A stretch of 64,000 bases of DNA, taken from positions 55,987,802 to 56,051,801 of the forward strand of contig OU015493.1 in assembly GCA_907164885.2 (NCBI GenBank). Reading direction: 5' to 3'. Each line of letters starts with the position of its first letter. The stretch's first letter is position 1. Under the pieces are notes generated by a model, which worked only from the letters and a program-made list of their open reading frames with translations, made no database searches and was not told the DNA's origin. The translations under genes and the position numbers were made by a program. Positions 55,001 to 63,234 of the stretch are shown here, in pieces. The stretch comes from Dolomedes plantarius. Its lineage: Eukaryota; Arthropoda; Arachnida; Araneae; Dolomedidae.

Positions 55001-56752
55001 AACATTATGAATTAGTAAAGGGATTTTCTATCAGAAATTTTATCTTAAAATGATAGCGCGAGATATCTCTGTACTCTGATTAAATAATTTAAGGAGAAAA
55101 TATAAATTATCAAGCTTCGACATTAGGAGAAATACACGGAATTTACCTGACACAATCTTGGACGTTTGTCTCTTTTGGCTAGGGCACTCATCGGAGGGGG
55201 TATTCCACTCGCATAGTCTGTCGTAGCAGGTCTCCATTTGGCGTTGCTCCATGTCGCAGTTCACCACACACAGCCTACCATTGCGTTCGCAAACGGGGCG
55301 TCTACGGGACTGCCTCCATCCCTCCCGATCAGGTGAATTCAAGCAACATACATTAGAATACAAATTATCCTCCTCGGGAGACGGTATTTCGACGTCCAAG
55401 GAGCAGGTGAACACTGAATGACTGCAGGAGAAACAAATGCAAGGAGGATGGTGGTGAGGGGTTACTTCGTGACATTTAATGCGCAGAAAGGAATTTCCTT
55501 CGTCGGGCCACTGTATGATATTTGGTGGAAGAGTCTTGCACGCAGCACAAGATGATATCTGTCCCTTGTGGACGCGAGTTCCCACATCGTGGACTCTGTT
55601 TAGTCTGTCGTAAGGGTCATCCCGATCGCGTACAACAGTGGACAGTGTTTGATAAACGGCTTGCGTCTTATCCTCTGCGTCACTCGAACCCAACCCACTA
55701 TCTTCTTTAGAACTACACTCTTCAACGCTAGTTCTCTTAGAAGCTGGTATGGTATCGGTCCTCTCAGACTTTGCATCAGTGGAAGTCCTTGATTTTCTCA
55801 AGCTATTCCTTCGTGATGAACGACGAGATAATCCTGAAGACCTAAAACTGCTACTGGAGAGGTCTTTCTTTGGGGATCTTTGAGCAGTCGATACATGTTT
55901 TGGTCTGGCTTTTTTCGAATCGCCTGAAGACATGCCTTCGTACATTTGAATTGTCTTCCTGACGGGGCTAGATTTTATCCTACTAGGGGACAGTTCCGTG
56001 GGCGATGGAACTGACTCATTTTGACTAGAATTCAGTGACAGGGGACTCACCAAGTTTTTCTTCACAGCGGGAGATATACCCCGCTTAGGAATAGGAGGGG
56101 CTGCAACATCTATATTCTCGAAAATTTGAACTTTGTTATCTATCCGTTTGGACGTTTTAGGAATGGCAGAAGACAAAGTGCTCTTTAATTGTACAGAGCT
56201 CGTACTGCTCCGACTTTTTACAGGTTTTATCAAAGCAGAAGCGCTACTACTGCCAAGTCTATTTCTTAGGTCCGATTTCTTGTCGGAAAAAGATGTATTA
56301 TTCTCAGCTTTAGACGCGTAAGAAATTCCTATTCTTTCCTCACTTTTGCTAGGCTGGAAAAAAGGCGAAGGATTCTTTTCGTTTTTCTCCTCCTTCGATG
56401 AGAAAACAGACAAAGAGGTTCGGCTGTCAGTTTCCCCTTCGGAGTGCCTCCGAAATCCCAGCTGACTTTTCAGGAATGCTTCAGTTTTATCAGAATACAT
56501 TGAATTGATCTTTAACAGTTCTTCAAGCACACCAGACCCAGTTCCCCTTGAAATGGTGATGGAACTCGGAGCACTGTCTGGGTGCAAGAATTTTGTACTT
56601 CGACTGTGGGAAGGATTTTCAGAGGCATTTTCAAAGCGCTGCCTTATTTTCAAAAGTTTGGGATTGTCTCTTATGCTTCCCACTTTCTTCCTCTGAAAAT
56701 ATTCAAAGTCACTCCTCGAAGTTGGTGTACTCGGCATTGCGCACGCACACAT
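30922..56752 (-). CDS. Exn: ephexin-family Rho guanine-nucleotide exchange factor, sixteen coding exons
   Basis: Whole gene on the - strand. The sixteen exons (56752-55147 down to 31064-30922, listed separately) have GT-AG junctions, agree in phase, and sum to 4206 bases, or 1401 residues. Residues 1-940 are long, Ser/Lys-rich and probably disordered, with a Cys/His-rich patch near 400-450. LWCELPE (943-949) leads into a DH domain (about 950-1165: [20 protein letters not shown], then [18 protein letters not shown]). A PH domain follows (about 1190-1320: [34 protein letters not shown]), then SH3 (about 1322-1376: [20 protein letters not shown], then [19 protein letters not shown]). This order is that of ephexins (NGEF, ARHGEF5/15/16/19/26; Drosophila Exn). 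Family members activate Rho GTPases at membranes, often downstream of Eph receptors. I use Exn because invertebrates generally have one ephexin; orthology is inferred. Confidence 0.95.
31608..32129. mobile_element. hAT MITE, 522 bp, TSD ataaatgg
   Basis: Ends cagggctgcccagaga and tctctgggtggcactg, with an exact 8-bp duplication ataaatgg at 31600-31607 and 32130-32137. ggggcctggggcaaa occurs near both ends in opposite contexts. No ORF. Last intron of the ephexin gene. Confidence 0.95.
32834..33898. mobile_element. hAT remnant nested in long-TIR element
   Basis: The left end cagggtgtataaaaatcag and the right end complementary to caggaaataattttaatcaa share a loose inverted structure with aatcatgattt words. 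No matching 8-bp flanks. It contains a hAT C-terminal coding fragment on the - strand. Confidence 0.6.
33135..33257 (-). pseudogene. hAT transposase C-terminal fragment
   Basis: Forty residues to a stop: [20 protein letters not shown], then [16 protein letters not shown]. IERxFS and KLxxLGxEK are conserved in hAT dimerisation domains. No open frame continues upstream to the catalytic core. Confidence 0.88.
34430..35448. other. ephexin intron 15, unassigned part
   Basis: Contains a - strand ORF of 85 codons (34650-34907) with no recognised motif, then AT-rich sequence. Part of it may be the 3' UTR of the adjacent LINE fragment, which has the same orientation. Confidence 0.35.
35449..36087 (-). 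pseudogene. non-LTR retrotransposon RNase H domain and C-terminus
   Basis: One open frame encodes an RNase H domain: [14 protein letters not shown] with the DS active-site pair, [20 protein letters not shown] with the HxxxxGNExAD motif, then a C-terminal region with [14 protein letters not shown] and [16 protein letters not shown], a Cys/His cluster. The start of the RNase H domain and the RT and endonuclease domains are missing, so this is a 5'-truncated LINE of a type that carries RNase H. Confidence 0.9.
36513..36617 (-). CDS. Exn: ephexin coding exon 15 (SH3, first half)
   Basis: Encodes [20 protein letters not shown] and [14 protein letters not shown], with the SH3 ALYDY-like strand and the acidic RT loop. 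Acceptor tttttcag, donor gtaagc. Confidence 0.95.
36620..38489 (-). other. Exn: ephexin intron 14
   Basis: AT-rich intron. A C-run lies at 37126-37140, and a + strand ORF at 37409-37663 has no recognised product. No transposon ends found. Confidence 0.4.
38490..38563 (-). CDS. Exn: ephexin coding exon 14 (PH C-terminal helix)
   Basis: Encodes [20 protein letters not shown], the terminal PH helix with its conserved Trp. Acceptor tttgcag, donor gtaagt. Confidence 0.94.
38995..39114 (-). mobile_element. truncated retroposon with 15-bp TSD
   Basis: An exact 15-bp duplication, cagtcttatgtttca, at 38995-39009 and 39100-39114 flanks a 90-bp insert. On the - strand the insert ends in ggttagttagtttttt, a short tandem tail like those of some LINE and SINE 3' ends. 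Long target duplication plus tail indicate target-primed reverse transcription. Confidence 0.85.
39486..39721. mobile_element. hAT MITE, TSD acagtggt/acagtgat
   Basis: Ends caggggcggctccag and ctggagctgccattg; flanking octamers agree at 7 of 8. The 236-bp interior has an (AT)n patch and a G-run facing a C-run. Ephexin intron 13. Confidence 0.92.
39868..40050 (-). CDS. Exn: ephexin coding exon 13 (PH domain)
   Basis: Encodes [20 protein letters not shown] and [20 protein letters not shown]; LxNHQG is characteristic of ephexin PH domains. Acceptor tttttcag, donor gtaagt. Confidence 0.95.
40812..40972 (-). CDS. Exn: ephexin coding exon 12 (PH domain)
   Basis: Encodes [20 protein letters not shown] and [16 protein letters not shown], the first PH strands. 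Acceptor aatgtag, donor gtttgt. Confidence 0.95.
41326..41418 (-). CDS. Exn: ephexin coding exon 11 (DH-PH linker)
   Basis: Encodes [20 protein letters not shown] and [11 protein letters not shown]. Acceptor ttttcag, donor gtaatt. Confidence 0.92.
41498..41580 (+). repeat. possible tRNA-derived SINE fragment
   Basis: gatgactgaatggctagggc followed by gctaac and cggttcagattc resembles A-box and B-box sequences of a tRNA-derived SINE. No tail or target duplication was found. Confidence 0.35.
42285..42489 (-). CDS. Exn: ephexin coding exon 10 (DH domain core)
   Basis: Encodes [20 protein letters not shown] and [20 protein letters not shown], the conserved DH helix that contacts Rho in the family. 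Human relatives have LPxQRITR; here the Arg is His. Acceptor tttccag, donor gtaaga. Confidence 0.95.
42799..42954 (-). CDS. Exn: ephexin coding exon 9 (DH domain)
   Basis: Encodes [20 protein letters not shown] and [20 protein letters not shown]. Acceptor tttatag, donor gtaagt. Confidence 0.93.
43484..43722 (-). CDS. Exn: ephexin coding exon 8 (DH domain start)
   Basis: Encodes [40 protein letters not shown] and [16 protein letters not shown], the first DH helices (CR1). I chose the donor gtaagt at 43483 over the in-frame gtagga upstream because only it fits the phase of the next exon. Confidence 0.94.
44756..45100 (+). pseudogene. hAT transposase C-terminal region, frameshifted
   Basis: One frame gives [20 protein letters not shown] to EYALSLPG. 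After a one-base shift TNAATERVF follows, then a stop, then [16 protein letters not shown] to [21 protein letters not shown] and [15 protein letters not shown] are conserved in one hAT family. The LTR element interrupts it at 45101. Confidence 0.88.
45101..45594 (+). repeat. 5' LTR
   Basis: 494 bp, TG...CA. A poly(A)-type aataaaac lies near 45470. Confidence 0.97.
45723..46274 (+). CDS. gag-like ORF of the LTR element
   Basis: 183 codons starting 129 bp after the 5' [23 protein letters not shown], then [20 protein letters not shown]. The start resembles the N-terminal region of Gypsy gag proteins of arthropods. It lacks a capsid homology region and zinc knuckles, so it is truncated. Confidence 0.6.
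   Translation: MWTIKGLKKEDIRAVAEDLYAVVTQNLRVFELKQLIINSEEYSNDAEFVKQMLITAVEDRKKHEERQHELEIIRAKSANKNCNEPISDSATQLHILHSSYVPNYETNVIPAFGERREANVGQAPIMPHARRQGDRISQPVEIVASDNQLNVSCLLPPSTEQSLVNAVEHSWGEYCESRQPLAE
46281..46886 (+). pseudogene. pol remnant of the LTR element
   Basis: The frame includes [20 protein letters not shown] and [15 protein letters not shown], the segment after the RT domain in Gypsy pol. It then jumps to [20 protein letters not shown], the end of RNase H. RT catalytic core, most of RNase H and integrase are missing. Confidence 0.85.
47413..47905 (+). repeat. 3' LTR
   Basis: 493 bp, identical by eye to the 5' LTR apart from one G fewer in the G-run (7 G in the 5' copy, 6 G here). 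Confidence 0.97.
48110..48440. other. intron segment with possible SINE-like content
   Basis: Higher GC than the neighbourhood. The word ctaatagaccgg also occurs at 57749-57760. No boundaries or target duplications could be set. Confidence 0.3.
48558..48767 (-). CDS. Exn: ephexin coding exon 7 (pre-DH)
   Basis: Encodes [16 protein letters not shown] through MLWCELPE. The PLYQxY and LWxELPE motifs immediately precede the DH domain in ephexins. Acceptor tatttcag, donor gtatat. Confidence 0.92.
48920..49276 (+). other. unrecognised coding-like ORF, 118 codons
   Basis: Antisense to the ephexin gene within intron 6. From about codon 12 the sequence is GC-richer than the flanking intron and looks coding ([20 protein letters not shown], then [20 protein letters not shown]). 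I recognise no family. It begins just after a G-run, ends at TGA, and shows no poly(A) tail or splice sites. It could be a fragment of a mobile or viral gene; I assign no function. Confidence 0.4.
49651..49806. mobile_element. MITE, pogo/Tigger-like, copy 2
   Basis: Starts cagtggaatctcgatctatc with TA at both ends (49649-49650 and 49807-49808). Its right half, reversed, matches the left half of the 2043-2215 copy (ttttcccatatg). Confidence 0.85.
49850..50294 (-). other. Exn: ephexin intron 6, remainder
   Basis: AT-rich; nothing recognised. Confidence 0.35.
50295..50481 (-). CDS. Exn: ephexin coding exon 6
   Basis: Encodes [20 protein letters not shown] through FQPVKEE. Acceptor cctcacag, donor gtaggg. 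Confidence 0.88.
50482..51342 (-). other. Exn: ephexin intron 5
   Basis: Very AT-rich with many A runs; nothing recognised. Confidence 0.4.
51343..51400 (-). CDS. Exn: ephexin coding exon 5 (58 bp)
   Basis: Short exon encoding [18 protein letters not shown]. Acceptor tttttcag, donor gtaatt. Phase 1 in and phase 2 bases out fit exons 4 and 6. Confidence 0.85.
51720..51885. repeat. 83-bp tandem duplication
   Basis: Units 51720-51802 and 51803-51885 match over their full length with about six substitutions. Shared words are ctgaaaatctcaatatga and atgaaaaattgggaacttaa. Ephexin intron 4. Confidence 0.93.
52361..52958 (-). CDS. Exn: ephexin coding exon 4
   Basis: Encodes residues 599-797, beginning [19 protein letters not shown], a possible tyrosine phosphorylation site (inference). 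It continues Ser-rich with a basic [12 protein letters not shown] motif. Donor gtatgt. Confidence 0.9.
52960..53525 (-). other. Exn: ephexin intron 3
   Basis: AT-rich; nothing recognised. Confidence 0.4.
53526..53634 (-). CDS. Exn: ephexin coding exon 3
   Basis: Encodes [20 protein letters not shown] and on to SLISK, ending in phase 0. Acceptor tttctag, donor gtttgt. Confidence 0.88.
53759..53837 (-). CDS. Exn: ephexin coding exon 2
   Basis: Acidic segment [20 protein letters not shown]. Acceptor aaaatcag, donor gtaagg; phases match both neighbours. Confidence 0.88.
53838..55146 (-). other. Exn: ephexin intron 1
   Basis: 1.3 kb. Holds a (taagg)n pentamer array at 54793-54820 and the word atagatggcaccac near 54306, also found near 43864. 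No transposon ends. Confidence 0.5.
54793..54820. repeat. (taagg)n pentanucleotide repeat
   Basis: Five tandem copies of taagg plus a partial unit. Confidence 0.95.
55147..56752 (-). CDS. Exn: ephexin coding exon 1 (long N-terminal exon)
   Basis: Start codon at 56752; a second in-frame Met lies five codons on. It encodes residues 1-535: mostly Ser/Thr/Lys/Arg-rich, with a basic patch ([15 protein letters not shown]) and a Cys/His-rich stretch (SCAACK, then [13 protein letters not shown]). Donor gtaaat. Confidence 0.9.
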
Positions 56753-56941
56753 AATTGGTGAAAGGAACTTTAGATGCGCATTTCACTTCTTGAGGAAGTA
56801 CGCCAGTCCCATAACGATAAATATTCTCAGAGCACGTTCACATCACGATGACCGCGGTAAACTGCGAACTACGATACGGACCATAGGATGACAGAAGGAA
56901 TGACTTAATAGTGTTAGCTAGAATGTCACAAATCCTCTAAC
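56753..56941 (-). promoter_or_regulatory. Exn: ephexin 5' UTR with two uORFs
   Basis: An acceptor-like ttttcag ends at 56942, so this is probably the 3' part of a spliced 5' UTR. It contains two short upstream ORFs, 56843-56884 (13 codons plus stop) and 56783-56812 (9 codons plus stop), both closed before the main start. Upstream ORFs usually lower translation; that role here is inference. The promoter lies further out and was not found. Confidence 0.55.
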
Positions 56942-57023
56942 CTGAAAATGAAAAAAAAAATTAAAAATCACATAAATGGCATTGGTATTAAGAAAACTAT
57001 TAATTACAAAACATAAAGAAATA

Positions 57024-57572
57024 CAGGGTTATCAGAAAAGAATCATCCGATTATAAAATTTAATATTTTCCATAATTACGAACAGAAAATTATAATTAAT
57101 ATGTCATTGTAAAGGGAAAATGTTAATATTTTTTCCACGGGTGTCCGATATGACGTCCTTTAGTCGCCCGTATAATATCATTGTGATATGCCATTTCTTG
57201 CCAAACACGTTGTAATGATTCACTATTAACTGTTTGTAAAGCATCACAAATGCGTTGTTTAAGTTCAGGCAAACTTGTAGTAAAAAGTGGTATGAACACA
57301 AGATCTTTGACATATCCCCAAAGGAAGAAGTCGCATGGGGTTAAGTCCGGTGACCTAAGAGGATAGCTGTGTGGACCAAATCATCGGCTGCCCTGCGACC
57401 AATTCAGTGGTGTGGTAGTTCTCTGTTTAGAAATTTACGAACCTCCAAATGCCAATGGGGCTGAAAATTTAACATTTTTTCCTTTACAATGACTTATTAA
57501 TTATAATTTTCTGTTTGTAATTATAGAAAATATTAAATTTTGTAATCGGGTGATTCTTTCCTGATAACCCTG
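57024..57572. mobile_element. 549-bp mariner-related element with ~105-bp TIRs
   Basis: Ends cagggttatcagaaaagaat and the complement of cagggttatcaggaaagaat, with TA on both sides. The inverted similarity continues for about 100 bp. The centre keeps the last quarter of a transposase on the - strand. An internally deleted derivative. Confidence 0.95.
57123..57380 (-). pseudogene. mariner-type transposase C-terminus
   Basis: One open frame: GPHSYPLRSPDLTPCDFFLW, GYVKDLVF, LPELKQRICDALQTVN, QRVWQEMAYHND and a stop after HPWKKY. SPDLTPCDFFLWGY carries the third catalytic Asp of the DDE domain. The first two catalytic residues are deleted. Confidence 0.9.
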
Positions 57573-57579
57573 TATATTA

Positions 57580-58877
57580 ATTTTAAAAAATGCGCAAATT
57601 CATGGTTTCATACAGCTACTACCCTAAAAAATGAACATAAGGAAAATCACATTAAAAAACGTTTTGCATGCGGTGATATGTCTAAGATGATAGCCTTTTA
57701 AGGTTGGTTTGGTTTGGTTTTGGAGTGCTACGGTCATTTTTTTTTACACGAGGGCTAATAGACCGGCACCTGATTTATAGCCTTTTAAAAGTTAATATGG
57801 TTTCAAACGCATTAGCACCAACTATCATCAAAATTAAAAGTTCAAAAATCAGGCAAGACGAAAATTTAAAATATAGTTACAAATTTATTAAAATAGAATA
57901 TAAATATAAACACTGTCCTAACTGTCAGAAATTAAACATTATTATTCAAATTTAAAGAAAGAAACTTGTTAAAAAATATACATATACACATTTACACTAA
58001 TAATTTAAATATTGTGCATACACACGTAGACCTACATATATACGAAATATATAGAGAGTAACATACTCTAATCTGTGAAGCTAAGAAACGACTATAAGTT
58101 TCATAGTTAAAAAAAATAAATAAATATATGATCGTATAAAACAATATGTAATCATCTACCCACCCAGCACATAACGTTCAGATTTTATCCACTTTTCGTC
58201 GATTTCGTTTAAAATATATCACGATATGAAGAAAATATGTTAATGTTCATTCCGACACATGAATTGGATTATCTTAATAGCTAAGTAAAAGAGACGTGCA
58301 TTTAGTAACTTTATTTGCGCGGACTACATAATATTTACACAATAGAAATTCCATTTAGTGGCATATGTTTCGGGCTTACAAAAATATCAGTATAAAAAAG
58401 GATGGGTTCTGCAGGATGTAAATTGCTCAAACGTTACTTTTTCTGGCATGAAAAAAATTTTTTAACTTATGTATTGTCAGATCTTTATTGTGAACATGTT
58501 CTGGAAGATATTTGTACATCAGTGGTTTATATGTCAAAAATATCTTATCTAGAACATCGTCTTATCTGTGAACAGGAACTTAATTGTTAATATGAGAATA
58601 AATAATGCAGAAAAAGATACTAATAAACTACTGATGTGATAGAAAATAACTTTTGAAAATAAACAGAAGTGTAATTATGTTTCACTTTTATCTAAATTTT
58701 CAGTATCTATAAAAAATTTACGTGATTACTGTTGACAATGTTTTTAATCATGTGACCTTTGTAATTATAATGTTTTAAACATAATATTTTCTAATCTAAT
58801 TAATATAGTTTTCCAAACAATGAAGTTCAGATGCGATTATGGATGAAAATTATTCGTCGTGAGAACTGGTATCCATC
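57580..58877. other. spacer upstream of ephexin gene
   Basis: AT-rich with a (ggttt)n patch at 57701-57718. No gene recognised; the 62-codon ORF at 58402-58590 has no known motif. Confidence 0.4.
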
Positions 58878-59083
58878 CAGGGCCTTTTTATCGCATGGGC
58901 AAATCGGGACTTTGCCCAGGGCCCCCTGATGCTAGGGGCCCCCCAAACCCCCTTTGTGTGTGCACCTAGTACTTCTAATAGTATATATAGCTCATAGATA
59001 GTCCTTATTTTTATAAATGTTCATGAGGGGGGGCCCCAAATAGCATCTGCCCAGGGGCCCCCAGCGTTCATAATCAGGCCCTG
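58878..59083. mobile_element. hAT MITE, 206 bp, TSD tatccatc
   Basis: Ends cagggcctttttatcgc and the complement cagggcctgattatga, with an exact 8-bp duplication tatccatc at 58870-58877 and 59084-59091. Interior rich in ggggccccc and gcccaggg. Confidence 0.95.
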
Positions 59084-59424
59084 TATCCATCACGTAACCG
59101 CAAATTATGCTCGGAACTTTTCTCAGAGCATATGACAGCCAGAACTTCACTTTCAGTAGTCAGTCTTCGAGAAAATGCCTGGATGAAATATAAACTCGAA
59201 TTGTTGTAATCGATTATTGACATGAAAAAAAATTATGAACAATTGTGGAAATCACTGGTTATTTACTCTCAATATATTACAGGAACTAATTTTAATATTT
59301 ATAATTAATTAGTATTCTGAAAATGTATTACCTTAAGTTTTTTTTTTCAAGTATTTAAACGTGCATAGCCCCCCCCCCCCCCCATAGTGAATTTCACAAT
59401 TTTGAAACGCATACCTACCTTTAA

Positions 59425-59608
59425 GGGCCTGTTCACATCACATAGGAGTCAGGTAGCGGAAGCGTAAAAGGAAAGATGGCGCTGAGACGGAAATAAACGA
59501 ATCATAGACGTTAAAAATTTCGTTGCTAATCGTTTGGAGGTTTGTCATTGGTTAAATACATTTCAATACTTTATGCTTCCGCTACCGGACTCCTATGTGA
59601 ATAGGCCG
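59425..59608. mobile_element. MITE, PIF/Harbinger-like, TAA target, copy 2
   Basis: Left end gggcctgttcacatcacata; right end complementary with few differences over about 35 bp (ggagtcnggtagcggaagc). TAA on both sides. It shares its outermost bases with 19181-19312. Confidence 0.87.
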
Positions 59609-59662
59609 TAACTCTATTCTCACAGAATCCATAATTCAAATTTGTTTAATTCGTATTGGAAA

Positions 59663-60143
59663 CGGGCCCTGATTTTTCAGCAGGCCCGGTAGGCCTGGGC
59701 CTAGGGGCCCCCAAATTTTTATTTTAAAAGAAAAAAAAAAAAAAAAAAAAGAAATCCCAATTCAATTTTTTTTTTTACTTTACCTTTTTTATAGCAATTT
59801 TTTTTTTATATATCCTTTCAAATTTGACTGATCGGTTCATCATATGTATAGTTCATCATTTATGTATGTTATAGTGTATATAAGGGATTAATAAGTTTTT
59901 CTAGTTGCATTGTATTGGTGTTTTAATGATGAAGTTAATATGTTGTATTGCTTTTTGTTATTTGATAATGTTCTAGGCTTCTACTCTTCAAATAGGCAAT
60001 TCCTGGTAAAATGGTACTTTCACAATGATTCATGATTATTTTTTTTTATGTGCCACTTTTGGAAATTTTATGCCTATATCAGTACTAGGGGACCCCCATC
60101 TCGAGTTGTGCCTATAGTCAAGAATATTCTAAATCAGGCCCTG
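59663..60143. mobile_element. hAT MITE, 481 bp, TSD attggaaa
   Basis: Ends cgggccctgatttttc and the complement cagggcctgatttagaat, with an exact 8-bp duplication attggaaa at 59655-59662 and 60144-60151. Near the left end lies gcctgggcctaggggccccc. Confidence 0.93.
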
Positions 60144-60151
60144 ATTGGAAA

Positions 60152-62240
60152 TATTCATGGTAATTTTCCCCCGTTATATATTGCAATAAATGCAGTTCGC
60201 ATCGTATCGTTCTATAAATTGCTGACACACTTTTTGAAATTACAATCTGTCCTAATGACGAAAAAAATGTCAAAAAAATCTTGTCATCACATTATCGTCA
60301 GCGTTATATAAAGGGCTCAACGTAATGTTTTGGACCAGACAACATGGTTGTGTGTTACTAACAGTTATTTCATTTCTCTTTATCGGGAAGACTGGAATGA
60401 TATGTCCACTCCAGGTGTTTATAGCTATATGTGTCAATAGACTATGCAACTTTTACTAGGCTTACGTGTCGCGAGATAGCGTCAAGCAAGAGTTTTCATA
60501 CAGTTTTATCATAGAAAATATCAGAAAGAGTTAGCTTTATGATTTATTAGTCACTAGAAAAACACTCGTATTTTGCAGATAGATCAATTATAATTGTTGA
60601 TTGTTGTACGAACTTAAAAACTCAAACGACGATTTTTTAAAATTTTTTGTAAACCAAATCTCAAAATAACTATTATTTTATTGTGTTTGTAGTATGCTTA
60701 TTTGTCCTGCTTTAAAATATTTCACTAGAACATGTTACTATTTCATGTAAATATATTATTCTGAATGTTCTTCATTACGATGTAATTCCATGTTACTCTC
60801 CTAGAAATAAGCAACAAAATAATTTCCTGCCTTGCATGAACTTTCAATTCTTTCCCTGGGAAAATGGTTTTAAAAAAAAAGTGTTGATTACCTCCGGATT
60901 AATCATGCAGACATCTGATTTCTCTACAATGCTCAAAAACATATTACAAGTTAAAAAAATAAATAAAAGCGAAAAAAACAGAAAAATTGCAGAATGTTTC
61001 GATTATAAATTTTGATCTTATCTGTTTGCATACTGGTGTGCACTGAAGATAAAACTGTTTTCACATTCCTTTATTCTAGTGAAAACTCGCTTTGACGTAA
61101 TTATATTTTGCATTTGATATCGTAAAGATTATTTTAGGGATTAATGAGTTTTTTATTAGTAGTAATAAACCTTATCTAAATTATTTTTAAAATCAAACAG
61201 ACTTGATACATGTAAATTAAGATATCACGTTTCAATTACATCAGTTATGAAACAAATGTCTTAACACTCCCGCGAATACATGACTATACAAAGAACACTG
61301 AAAAAAAAGATCCAACTAACTGATCATCAACTCGGGAAAATAAATAAATAAGAAGAAGCAACAACCAATCCATTCTAATCCATCAAATTTTGGCCTGAAA
61401 AACACCTGAACATTTCGCTTCATTGAATGAAACACACTTAGTGTCCTAGTTAAAATTAAAAGAAATAATAGCAACAGCACATTCTTATGTTCTGTAGATG
61501 CTATTATGGATGATTCACGAACCGACCATCAGCCAAGAAGTCATTTAATGTCACACAAATCCACCCACACTCTTTGCAAGCACGTATAATGCAAAACGCG
61601 AGGTGAAAATTACACTGACGAGAGGAATTGAAAAATCAGCTGCCATATTGTTGAAACGGAAACCATTTGGCATCGAAACAACGATATCCGATAAAGGCAA
61701 GGTCAAAATTGTGGAAAACATTAGGGATTCCAGGAAATCCAACTACTCGTGCCCCTCATATTATGAAAGCCCTGAGAAGAAGAGACTGTTTTTTTCTTAC
61801 AAATGAAATGAAACTGATAGTCATAGGATATACGTGGGTGATTGAAACTTTTTTTTATTCTTTAGAGGTAACCAATTCTCTTCTCAGGCGTAATGAATGT
61901 TTACCGACCTGAGTTTAGTTCATTTTTATTCCATAACCGAAACGGATCACACAGTTAAATATGTGCCTAAGATACTTATTATTTTTCATATAGTCTTGAG
62001 CCTTATTTGTTTTGTTTTACATTTAATCGTTTTTCTGGTCAGTGTCAACTCTTTTTTTTTCTTTTTTATAGTTAACAGCAAACGATTTTTCTCTCGGTAT
62101 GTCGACGGATTTGAGTGGGAGGGAGGAGGTAATATGTACATACGTAAAGCTATTAAGCCCGATTTCAAGAATGGAAATGGAACACCAAAAAATATCAGGT
62201 AATCCAATCTGGATTTATAGCACGACGAAATCACACAGAC
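60152..62240. other. spacer, nothing recognised
   Basis: 2 kb without identified genes, transposon ends or RNA genes. ORFs at 61603-61806 and 61897-62202 are short and match nothing I know. Confidence 0.4.
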
Positions 62241-62254
62241 GTTGCCATGGCGAC
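62241..62254. promoter_or_regulatory. X-box-like palindrome (possible RFX site)
   Basis: gttgccatggcgac matches the RFX X-box palindrome gttgccatggcaac at 13 of 14 positions. No gene start is visible nearby, so a role is speculative. Confidence 0.35.
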
Positions 62255-63234
62255 AATAGGATAAAGAGATTTAACATGGTTACTATCAATAGCAGCATTT
62301 CCTCTGCCCGGCATTCCACTATGTCGTTGCTGAGCGACGCTTTTTATCATTTTGTTGCTTTTTCGTTCTTTTCTCTACCCATCCTTCCGCTTCTCCGAAG
62401 TCAATTATTATCAGGGAGATAACAATGAGCACTCCTCTCCCTCCCAGTTTTTAATACATACACGCTCTTTTTTTTGTTTCTTTTTTTTCATTATTGTCGT
62501 TTCTGATCGAATGTGACTGTGAAAGAAACGGAAGACGAGTGAGCCTTGTTAAGAAGGCTCACACGAGTCAAGATAAAAGATCAAGGTCTCTCTGTGAGCA
62601 TTACCAGATTCGCTGTAAAGCCATTTTGTAGCTCTTTTTTTTTAATCATTTATTTACAAAAAAATTAGTCGTATTAGGTGAAAAAATTCATGGAAATATG
62701 TACGGCATCATACGAATCTTTACATGCTCTACATTCGAATACCATTTTTTTAAAAACGTCAAAACATACGGTGCAAAAAGTATTGGCACATAAAGATTTT
62801 CTCCTATATCTTGTAGAAAGGGCTAAATGTTTTAGATCACGTTTTGATAAACTTGTAGTATTATGTAAATAAAGTAAATAATCAGGGAGGAGTGGCCTAA
62901 AAATTTGAAAATTGGCAGAATTATCGTTTGGAAATATAAATTTTAGAATACATGATTGTTTGCATGCTTATGAATGGCAGTTAAAAATGCTAGTTAATTG
63001 ATTCTGACAAATGACAAATCTAGAAGTCAGTCAAATTACTGAAATAAAAGCTATATAAGTAGTAACAATGATGTGTGGGCATAGACCCAATGTATTACAG
63101 TTAACATCAAACTTTGATGTAACGTCCTGTGGTCTCAGAAATTTTCTTGGTGTAACAGAATGCCTCCTGCAGTAGCTATTCGATTCTCCACGGGAACGTA
63201 TTACTTCTTCATTTCATTTTGAAGGTAACAGTTA
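62255..63234. other. spacer, nothing recognised
   Basis: AT-rich with some CT-rich runs near 62370-62480. No gene recognised. Confidence 0.4.

Noticed and set aside
57701..57770. (ggttt)n patch followed by ctaatagaccgg as a gene start
   Set aside because: The ORF over it is driven by the simple repeat and ends in AT-rich sequence.
61603..62422. Short ORFs in the right-hand spacer
   Set aside because: None has recognisable motifs, splice-linked neighbours or a clear start; left unassigned.
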